Below are positions 1 to 5,013 of a stretch of DNA of 5,013 nucleotides, piece after piece. Within the stretch, counting starts at the first letter, position 1. The number at the start of each line of letters is the position of its first letter. Source of the DNA: an uncultured Phaeodactylibacter sp. (GTDB lineage: Bacteria > Bacteroidota > Bacteroidia > Chitinophagales > Saprospiraceae); the NCBI GenBank assembly GCA_913062745.1, contig CAJXXJ010000335.1, positions 1 to 5,013 on the forward strand, given 5' to 3'. Position numbers and translations under genes: made by a program. Below the pieces are notes generated by a model that was given only the letters and a program-made list of their open reading frames with translations, searched no databases and was not told the origin of the DNA.

Positions 1-3000
1 CGGGAAAGGGCCAGAAGCGGTCGTTGTCTCCGTCTCCGTTAGGAGAGAATGCATTGGGGATGTACAAGGACTGAGGCTTATCCACAAAGACCATTAAGCT
101 TACCCGCCGCTCACAACCATTGGCATTGCCGGCTATCAGCTGATAGCGGATGGTTTGCAGCGGCATGATAACGGTATTTGGGCAGGCCGGGCAGCTGACA
201 CCAGAGGCCGGGCTCCACCGGAAGTAGTCGACCGGCCCGGAAAAACCTGCAGAAAGTAGCAGGCTGTCGCCCAATTCCAGACTCGTATCCGCAGGCAGGC
301 TAAGCTGAATCGGTGCGGGTGCAGGAAGCTCCAAGGCGAGAGAGTCCCGGCAGCCCTCCGAATCCCGGACGAACAACTGATAGCTGCCCGCTGCCAGGTT
401 GCGGAAGCGGTTGCTGCTCTGAAAGGACTGTCCGCCGAGACTGTAATAATAGGGAGGGGTGCCGCCGGCAGCCGCGTTGATGCTGAGCTGCCCGTCCGCA
501 GTTTCCGCACAGCTTGTCGAATCTACGTCTACCGTGTAGCTTATTGTCGGGAACTCGTCCATAATACGCCCCGTAGCCTCACCTTCGCAGCCATTAGCAT
601 CGGAAACGGTCAGGCTGTACGCTCCCGGCAAAAGGCCATCGTTCACTTCGCTCTGTGCGCCGTCCGACCACGCGTAGGTGTACGGAGCGAATCCGCCGCT
701 TATTTCCGGCTGCAGCCTCCCCAGCCCGGTTTCGCAGGAAAGCGGCAGCGTGGGCAGCAAGACCTCCGGGTTTTCCGCTACTTCCAGCACGAATACCTGC
801 AGGGAATCACAGCCGGTAGAAGCCATTATATTTTGCTGATAAACCCCGGCAACTTTCCGGTACTGCCCCAGCACTAATGCACTGTCGCCCTCGCATATCG
901 TCAGGCGGGTAGTATCCGTTAAAAACGGGCGTTCCAAGACCCGGAGCAACACCGTAGAATCGCAGCCGTTGGTAGCCGGAAAAACGAAGGCTTCTTCGGC
1001 CCCTGCTTCGAGGGCCATACCGCCGTACAACAGCGTAGCGCCGTAGCAAATGAGCGTATCGAGCGGCTGCAGCACAGTGTCCAGCGTAGCTACCCGAACG
1101 AGCTGCGTGAGACCGCCGGCCAACTGTACGGTGTCGGATTGCCCCGGGTGAAAATACTTTCCGGCGTAGGCCAGGCTGTCAGTGGCGCAAGCAACCGTAT
1201 CCAGCACCTGCTCGCACGGGATGACATTCAGCAGGAAGCTGTCAGCACTGATGCAGCCGGCATCATTGGTAGCCGTAACGGTGTACACCGTGGTGGTATC
1301 AGGGCTCGCCAGCAGCGTATCGCAGCCTATGCACCCCAGCCCGGCTTCGGGCGTCCACTGCAGCTCATAACCCTCATCGCCCTGCAGGCTGATATAGGCC
1401 GTATCCTCCGGGCAGATGAAGGCGACGGGCGGGTCAATGCTCAGGCTAACAGGGTCCGTCATAAAAATTTCAATCGTATCCGTAGCAGTAAGCCCGCAGT
1501 CCGTAGTCACCTCCACCCAGTAGGTGCCGGGTTCAAAGGCGGTGAAGGAAGGCTCTTCACTGCCATCGGGCCAGCGGTAGGCCGCAAAGCCCGGCCCTGC
1601 GTCGAGCGGCACAGCGCTGTTTTCACAAACTTCCACATCCGGCCCCAGGTCAACACTCGGAATGGGCGGGATAAACAGCAGGCTGTCCACATTATTCAGG
1701 TAGTCACATTCGGTAATATTATCCGCTAAGGATTCGGTCAGGTTGAAGGGGGTATTGTTGCTGCCGTCATCATTGATTACGAAATAAAGCGTGCTGTCCG
1801 GCAAGGGGAGCTGCAACCGGAAATGGTCACATTGACCCGTGAATATGGCTTGCGGCTGCAGTAAAAAAGTATCCAGCAGATTGGCAGGGCCAAGTGCAGG
1901 GTTGGCATCGTAAACGGAAAGCGCAACCGGGGAAAGGAAAGGCTCCGGCTCGAGGTTGCAGAGCTGCAGTTCAACGTTCAGCTGCCCTTCTTCGCAGTAG
2001 GCGGAATCCACTTGCAGGCTGAAATCAAAAAAACAGGATTCCAGGCATTCGGAAGGCTCGCACGGTTGGCTGTTTGACCATTCGATGCCGGCCGGAGCGT
2101 TACTGAGGGCCGGCGGCGCACTATGCTCCCAAGCTTCATCCGATAGCCCTGCAGCGGCATTGAACGGGCTGTTGCCCGAACTGGCCGTAACGGTTACAGG
2201 CTGCAGAGCCGTACACGGCACTTCCCCGTTGAACTGCCCGTCGTTGCGCACTTTAAAGAGTACACTTTGCTCCTTGTTGCGCTCTTGCCCGACAAAGTAG
2301 TAGAACCCGTCCCGCTCGGTCAGTCGGGGGCCGCCGAAGCGCTCAAACATAAGGGGAGCAGCCCCTCCGTAGGCATTCGCCCAAAGCACATCGCCCTGTT
2401 CATCCGTTTTGATCAGCACCAGGTCTCCCTGATCCCAGTAGCCGGCAAAGCCGTAGAGGATATAGCCGCCGGCGGTAGTGCGCATGCCGTGCAGTTGCAG
2501 GTCGCTGTAGCCCTGCAGCTGATAGTTTTTCGACCACTGCGGTGCCCCGTCAAAACCGATTTTTACCAGGCCGCTTTCTGCCAGCCCGAGGTTATTGCTA
2601 CCTACCACGCCGTAGTAGGTAAAGAGCAGCCCGTCACCGGTAGGCTCCAGGTCGGTAACATACTGCCGGGCGTTGACCGCAGAGGGATTGAGGTAGTAAG
2701 AGGACTGAATGACCTCGCCATTGCTGTTGAGCAGAGCCACCGTGGCCCGCATATTGCTTGCGTTGACTCCCAGTGTAGCCCGTCCGCCGGCGTAGATCAG
2801 GTTGCCCAAAAAGACAATATCCGCAAAGTTTTCAGAGCTGCCCCGCTCGTACTTCCGGTAGGAGAGCACTGCCCCGGTACCGGCATCTACTTCGGCGAGT
2901 ACGGCATCGTTATCCTGATGGGGGTCGAAAGTCGTTATTGTACCGTAGGCCATGTAATTGCCGGTAGCCGGGTTGAGGGACACCTGATCGTAACGGGCCA

Positions 3001-4864
3001 GCTCGTCTACGAAGTTGGCCCACAACAACTGATCACCTTCCGGGTCGTAACGAAAGAGCACGCTGCCGGACTGATTGCCGGTGCGGGTAAGGCTGCTGCC
3101 AAACAGCATCCCGTCGCCGTCCGCCCGCAGGCTCACAATTTGATCTGGTTCCGCAGTAAAATCGAACGTACGGGCCCAAAGCAGTTCTCCGTCTGCATTG
3201 ACCTCTGCGATTACGGCTTCTGCTCCGGCGCTGCCGGCGATGTAGACCTGCCCTTCGTTTCCCTGTGCGATAGTTTGCACAATATCCGGCTGCCCGGGAT
3301 TGCCCAACTCCATAAAGAAAGTACTGGCACAGGAGTCTGCACCGCTGCTCGGGATGACCTGCAGCAGGGCGCAGGACTGCGCCTGACACCCGCCGTTATC
3401 TGCGGACAGGCAGACGTTGTACACCCCCGGCGCGGAGGCCGTGTACTCCAGCTCATCGCCACTGCCTACCACTACACCGTTGACCAGCCACTGCAATTCG
3501 GTGGCATTTGCGGAAGCGCTGCTAAAGAGCAAAGCCTCCCCCGGCTGAATGGTAGCGGCCTGCGGGCTCACACTCGCCTGTACGGGGCAGAGGACCGTCA
3601 CGGTGGTAAAGGCTGCGGAGGCCAGGCAGAGGGTATCTTCGGAAGCGACCTGCAGCTGAATTTCGTACTGCCCGAGCTCCGGGAAGGTGTAGGACAGCTG
3701 CTCTGCCTCGCTCACCAGCTCACCGTTGACATACCAGGCGTAGCTTTCGGCATTTGCGGAGGTGTTGACGGGCTGCAGCGTCTCCCCCAGGAAGAAGGTA
3801 TCCACTCCGGTATCGAAGCCGGCCACCATCGGGTTGGGGCAGAGGTCTACGCAGGCATTGGAGCTCAGCAGGCTCGAACGTATGGTTTCCACTACGGCCC
3901 GCATGCGCTGGGCTTGCCCTTCCGTAAATTGATTGTAGCATTCCAGCCGGGAATAATCCATATAATTTTCGTGCGGGTCGGGCTGATCGCCCAGGCCGCC
4001 CAGTGCTACGGGCCGAAAGGGGTTCTGTGCAGAGGTGTCGTCTTCATCAGAAGAGCAGGTGTTTTGTTCTTCAGCGCAGGGCACGTAGGCGGTGGTATTG
4101 TCTGGCGGGGTATCGCATACCCGGTCTCCATTGATCGTACAATCATCATTGGCGCAGCCTCCCTCAAAGGTATGCAGCAGGCCGAGGTAATGGCCCAGTT
4201 CGTGCGTAAGCACGGAAGAATTGCTGGCTGTACTGCCGGCGTACTCGGCTTCGATCACAATACCGTCGAAGGAGGCGCCGTGTGCACCGGGCAGGTAGGC
4301 ATATCCGGCTACGGAACAGCCGTTGTCGGAGCAAATTTCCCGTACCACCCAGATATTGATATAGTGCAGCGGGGCAAAGCGGCTGAGGTCTTTGATGGTT
4401 TGATCGTCTACGTCATAATTGAATTCCGTAAGAGGAGACTGCACCCGCTCTATGCCAGTGGTGGGCTGCAGGTCGGGCGTGCGCCGCGCCAGGCAGAACT
4501 GTATCTGCACATCCACGCCGGTGGCGGGGTCGTAGTAGCCTACATTTGCAAAAGACTCATTGAGGTACTGCAGGGCTTTGAGTACTTGTAAGTCGGAGAT
4601 ATTTTCTTCCCCACCATCGTGAATGATGTGAAAAACAACGGGCAGGGTGTACTGCGTACGCCCGGATGTTGCCCCCGGCTGTTGAAGGTGCTGCCGGATT
4701 TGCACTTCTGCCCGTTGCTGCTGCCGCTGATAGTCTTCCGACTGCTGCAGGCGCTGCTGATGCGCTGCTTCCTGTGCGCAGGCCCAGGGTTCGGGTTGCG
4801 TGTGGGCAAAGTAGCTCAGGCAAAGGAGACAGGATAAAAGCAAAAGGCGACGGCGCGCAGGCAT
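1..4864 (-). CDS. Secreted M43-family zinc metalloprotease with beta-propeller, PKD/SprB repeats and type IX (type B) sorting domain; 3' end off the window
   Basis: One frame stays open from ATG 4864 to the edge (1621 full codons). The start is supported by the signal peptide it opens (MPARRR, then a Leu-rich core to about F19; likely cleavage before Q23) and by a promoter just upstream. A Gln-rich pro-segment (29-65) precedes a catalytic domain with the metzincin motif HELGHYLGLLH (221-231: ligands H221, H225, H231, base E222), CDTPPD (250-255) and Met-turn NYMDY (300-304). This is the signature of MEROPS M43 (pappalysin/cytophagalysin), whose members cleave extracellular proteins. Downstream come PKD-like domains, seven propeller-like repeats, a CARDB-like sandwich, Ig-like modules, GCDS and SprB repeats, and YIPNAFSPNGDGDND (1601-1615). 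That last motif begins the type B sorting domain, implying Sec then type IX export and surface attachment or release. Perhaps 60-80 residues are missing at the C-terminus. All catalytic residues are present and I see no frameshift. The natural substrate is unknown. Confidence 0.96.
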   Translation of the reverse strand, partial: MPARRRLLLLSCLLCLSYFAHTQPEPWACAQEAAHQQRLQQSEDYQRQQQRAEVQIRQHLQQPGATSGRTQYTLPVVFHIIHDGGEENISDLQVLKALQYLNESFANVGYYDPATGVDVQIQFCLARRTPDLQPTTGIERVQSPLTEFNYDVDDQTIKDLSRFAPLHYINIWVVREICSDNGCSVAGYAYLPGAHGASFDGIVIEAEYAGSTASNSSVLTHELGHYLGLLHTFEGGCANDDCTINGDRVCDTPPDNTTAYVPCAEEQNTCSSDEDDTSAQNPFRPVALGGLGDQPDPHENYMDYSRLECYNQFTEGQAQRMRAVVETIRSSLLSSNACVDLCPNPMVAGFDTGVDTFFLGETLQPVNTSANAESYAWYVNGELVSEAEQLSYTFPELGQYEIQLQVASEDTLCLASAAFTTVTVLCPVQASVSPQAATIQPGEALLFSSASANATELQWLVNGVVVGSGDELEYTASAPGVYNVCLSADNGGCQAQSCALLQVIPSSGADSCASTFFMELGNPGQPDIVQTIAQGNEGQVYIAGSAGAEAVIAEVNADGELLWARTFDFTAEPDQIVSLRADGDGMLFGSSLTRTGNQSGSVLFRYDPEGDQLLWANFVDELARYDQVSLNPATGNYMAYGTITTFDPHQDNDAVLAEVDAGTGAVLSYRKYERGSSENFADIVFLGNLIYAGGRATLGVNASNMRATVALLNSNGEVIQSSYYLNPSAVNARQYVTDLEPTGDGLLFTYYGVVGSNNLGLAESGLVKIGFDGAPQWSKNYQLQGYSDLQLHGMRTTAGGYILYGFAGYWDQGDLVLIKTDEQGDVLWANAYGGAAPLMFERFGGPRLTERDGFYYFVGQERNKEQSVLFKVRNDGQFNGEVPCTALQPVTVTASSGNSPFNAAAGLSDEAWEHSAPPALSNAPAGIEWSNSQPCEPSECLESCFFDFSLQVDSAYCEEGQLNVELQLCNLEPEPFLSPVALSVYDANPALGPANLLDTFLLQPQAIFTGQCDHFRLQLPLPDSTLYFVINDDGSNNTPFNLTESLADNITECDYLNNVDSLLFIPPIPSVDLGPDVEVCENSAVPLDAGPGFAAYRWPDGSEEPSFTAFEPGTYWVEVTTDCGLTATDTIEIFMTDPVSLSIDPPVAFICPEDTAYISLQGDEGYELQWTPEAGLGCIGCDTLLASPDTTTVYTVTATNDAGCISADSFLLNVIPCEQVLDTVACATDSLAYAGKYFHPGQSDTVQLAGGLTQLVRVATLDTVLQPLDTLICYGATLLYGGMALEAGAEEAFVFPATNGCDSTVLLRVLERPFLTDTTRLTICEGDSALVLGQYRKVAGVYQQNIMASTGCDSLQVFVLEVAENPEVLLPTLPLSCETGLGRLQPEISGGFAPYTYAWSDGAQSEVNDGLLPGAYSLTVSDANGCEGEATGRIMDEFPTISYTVDVDSTSCAETADGQLSINAAAGGTPPYYYSLGGQSFQSSNRFRNLAAGSYQLFVRDSEGCRDSLALELPAPAPIQLSLPADTSLELGDSLLLSAGFSGPVDYFRWSPASGVSCPACPNTVIMPLQTIRYQLIAGNANGCERRVSLMVFVDKPQSLYIPNAFSPNGDGDNDRFWPFP
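2..70 (-). other. Start of type IX secretion type B (gliding motility-associated) C-terminal sorting domain, truncated
   Basis: The last visible residues (about 1599-1621) read SLYIPNAFSPNGDGDNDRFW, the diagnostic opening of the type B sorting domain (CHU_C / TIGR04131 family). Proteins with this domain cross the outer membrane by the type IX system after Sec export. The rest, roughly 60-80 residues by family norm, lies beyond position 1 on the minus strand, so the stop codon is not seen. Confidence 0.92.
308..751 (-). repeat. Two SprB-like protein repeats, residues about 1372-1519
   Basis: Copy 1 shows GGFAPYTYAWSDGAQSE followed by GLLPGAYSLTVSDANGC (about 1409-1425). Copy 2 shows GGTPPYYYSLGGQSFQ followed by FRNLAAGSYQLFVRDSEGC. 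The pattern GG..PY.Y......(F..)L..G.Y...V.D..GC is that of the SprB repeat, first described in the gliding adhesin SprB of Flavobacterium and now seen in many exported Bacteroidota proteins, mobile or not. It does not by itself show that this cell glides. Confidence 0.82.
779..1201 (-). repeat. Three tandem 'C..G...GCDS' protein repeats, residues 1222-1362
   Basis: Three units of about 40-45 residues follow each other. Copy 2 (1269-1310) has DTLICYG, a central AG and NGCDSTVLLRVL. Copy 3 (1318-1362) has LTICEGDSALVLG, VAGVYQQ and TGCDSLQVFVLEV. Copy 1 (1222-1261) has DTVACATDSLAYAGKYF but ends GGLTQLVRVATL, lacking the GCDS. Such repeats are widespread in Bacteroidota type IX cargo; I infer a stalk role. 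The copies are diverged at DNA level. Confidence 0.75.
1202..1669 (-). other. Two Ig-like stalk modules, residues about 1066-1221
   Basis: The first module reads VDLGPDVEVCENSAVPLDAG, then AAYRWPDGSEEPSF and EPGTYWVEVTTDCG. This is a very common Ig-like repeat of Bacteroidota surface proteins (V.LG.D...C.......LDAG......W..G.........PGTYWV.VT..CG). The second has WTPEAGLGCIGC (1170-1181) followed by TTTVYTVTATNDAGC (about 1190-1204), another standard module of long exported Bacteroidota proteins. Both are likely structural spacers. Confidence 0.75.
1670..2035 (-). other. CARDB-like beta-sandwich domain, residues about 944-1065
   Basis: After a Cys-rich linker (CEPSECLESC), this section alternates short beta strands: FDFSLQVDSAYC, LNVELQLCNLE, PVALSVYD, HFRLQLPLPDSTLYFVIND, and ends in ITECDYLNNVDSLLF. 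The closing E-C-D-Y-x-N-N motif is typical of CARDB-type (cell-adhesion-related) domains in exported bacterial proteins. I infer a stalk or adhesion role. The fold call rests on pattern only. Confidence 0.55.
2222..3301 (-). repeat. Seven propeller-like protein repeats, residues about 522-881
   Basis: Seven copies of a roughly 40-55 residue unit are visible. Each has a small-residue/aromatic strand ending in G, then a strand of the type V-L-(I/F)-K-(T/V)-D, a D/N-G turn, and a closing strand with W or Y. Approximate copies are 528-567 (VIAEVNADGELLWARTF), 576-619 (VLFRYDPEGDQLLWANF), 627-672 (AVLAEVDAGTGAVLSYRKY), 680-724 (VALLNSNGEVIQSSYY), 736-782 (LVKIGFDGAPQWSKNY), 788-832 (LVLIKTDEQGDVLWANAY) and 846-879 (SVLFKVRNDGQF). 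The count of seven suits a closed seven-bladed beta-propeller. Similar domains occur in exported Bacteroidota proteins; here the function is unknown, possibly ligand or partner binding. Blade borders are by eye. Confidence 0.75.
3353..3838 (-). other. Two PKD/Ig-like domains, residues about 343-504
   Basis: Two successive beta-sandwich modules follow the protease. The first has SYAWYVNGELVSE and FPELGQYEIQLQV; the second has LQWLVNGVVVGSG and APGVYNVCLSADNGGC. The pattern W.VNG...(16-20 residues)...G.Y.V.L.. is that of PKD-type domains common in exported Bacteroidota proteins, where they act as spacers or binding modules. The two copies are related to each other (S-A-N-A precedes the W in both). 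Confidence 0.8.
3869..4651 (-). other. M43 (pappalysin/cytophagalysin) metalloprotease domain, residues about 72-332
   Basis: The domain opens with YTLPVVFHIIHDGGEENIS (72-90), the strand and loop typical at the start of M43 catalytic domains. It continues through LHYINIWVV (about 166-174), the zinc motif (H221, E222, H225, G228, H231), CDTPPDN (250-256) and the Met-turn M302 with Y304 two residues later, a Tyr position also seen in ulilysin. The closing helix is QFTEGQAQRMRAVVETIR (about 312-329). Cysteines 178, 183, 237, 242, 250, 263, 270 and 309 could form structural disulfides, as expected for an exported enzyme. Family assignment is secure from the motifs; cleavage specificity cannot be read from sequence. 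Confidence 0.93.
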
Positions 4865-4882
4865 AAGATTAAGATTTACCGT

Positions 4883-4913
4883 CAAAGATAAGAATCCTGC
4901 CCCGCATGCAAAA
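4883..4913 (-). promoter_or_regulatory. Bacteroidota-type promoter of the metalloprotease gene
   Basis: On the minus strand TATCTTTG (4890-4883) fits the Bacteroidota -7 consensus TAnnTTTG exactly. TTTTG (4913-4909) serves as the -33 element, with an 18 bp spacer. The expected transcription start is near 4877, giving a leader of only about 12 nt before the ATG at 4864. The leader is A/T-rich with no Shine-Dalgarno sequence, which is usual in this phylum. Confidence 0.7.
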
Positions 4914-4950
4914 CCGGCTATTGTCTGCCATTTGGCGCAAAGCCAGATCA

Positions 4951-4997
4951 TAAAACACCACCGGCTGCCACTCCCAATGAAGGAGGGCAGCCGGTGG
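4951..4997 (-). terminator. Strong hairpin, probable rho-independent terminator of an upstream minus-strand gene
   Basis: Arms CCACCGGCTGCC (4958-4969) and GGCAGCCGGTGG (4986-4997) pair perfectly over 12 bp. A further 4 bp inner stem (4971-4974 with 4982-4985) lies beyond a bulged base at 4970, leaving the 7-nt loop 4975-4981. On the minus strand the stem is followed by TGTTTTA, a modest T-run, while the plus-strand side has no clean T-run. This favours a terminator for a gene lying beyond 5013 and transcribed in the same direction as the protease gene; it could also work in both directions. Confidence 0.65.
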
Positions 4998-5013
4998 CAG
5001 CGTTGGTTGTTCC

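Larger units (their letters stand above)
4865..5013. other. Intergenic region
   Basis: These 149 bases hold the promoter and the hairpin described separately. I see no coding frame with supporting signals, no tRNA and no repeats in the remainder. The neighbour beyond 5013 is not visible. Confidence 0.75.

Noticed and set aside
308..1201. CRISPR array or DNA tandem repeat suggested by the repeated protein modules.
   Set aside because: The repeats are at protein level only; nucleotide copies are diverged and lie in one open reading frame, with no constant repeat and spacer structure.
1139..1729. A 196-codon plus-strand frame and several 60-120 codon frames on both strands.
   Set aside because: All overlap the same gene in other frames, with no family motifs or start signals. 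They are shadows of the real frame.
2267..4591. A 774-codon open frame on the plus strand.
   Set aside because: It lies fully antisense to the metalloprotease gene, whose frame carries clear domain motifs throughout. Its translation shows no recognisable domain; it is open because of the GC-rich codon bias of the real gene.
4557..4823. Short minus-strand frames (88-89 codons) overlapping the N-terminal coding region.
   Set aside because: They are out of frame with the signal peptide and zinc-motif frame starting at 4864, and have no separate promoter or recognisable product.
4820..4864. Lipoprotein signal (LLSC at residues 9-12).
   Set aside because: C12 is too close to the N-terminus, with the hydrophobic core continuing past it to F19. 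A signal peptidase I site before Q23 fits better, and the type IX sorting domain explains the localisation.

Overview
The window is almost entirely one very long minus-strand gene, running from an ATG at 4864 down past position 1. Its reading frame is unbroken for at least 1621 codons. It is cut only by the window edge, which removes the last part of its C-terminal sorting domain. The remaining bases (4865-5013) are a short intergenic region holding the gene's probable promoter and a strong hairpin that looks like the terminator of an unseen gene further upstream.

Organism: several signs point to the Bacteroidota. The protein ends in the motif YIPNAFSPNGDGDND, the start of the 'gliding motility-associated C-terminal' (type IX secretion, type B sorting) domain. 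It also has SprB-type, PKD-like and GCDS-type repeats, and the promoter matches the Bacteroidota pattern (TTTG, 18 bp, TATCTTTG). The fairly high GC content and the module style suggest a Saprospiria/Lewinella-like lineage, but this last step is inference.

Layout of the protein, N to C: Sec signal peptide (about 1-22); Gln-rich pro-segment with a single Cys (C29); M43-type (pappalysin/cytophagalysin) zinc metalloprotease domain (about 72-332) with HELGHYLGLLH and a Met-turn; two PKD/Ig-like domains (about 343-504); seven propeller-like repeats (about 522-881); a CARDB-like beta-sandwich (about 944-1065); two Ig-like modules (about 1066-1221); three 'C..G...GCDS' repeats (1222-1362); two SprB-like repeats (about 1372-1519); one more Ig-like module (about 1520-1598); and the type B sorting domain (from about 1599, truncated).

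The reading that fits best is a secreted, surface-anchored or released protease. It would be made as a latent zymogen, exported by Sec, moved across the outer membrane by the type IX system, and hold its catalytic head out on a long beta-rich stalk. There is no sign of a multi-gene system, mobile element, CRISPR array or RNA gene in this window. The individual parts belong to known families, and the combination is what deserves a second look.
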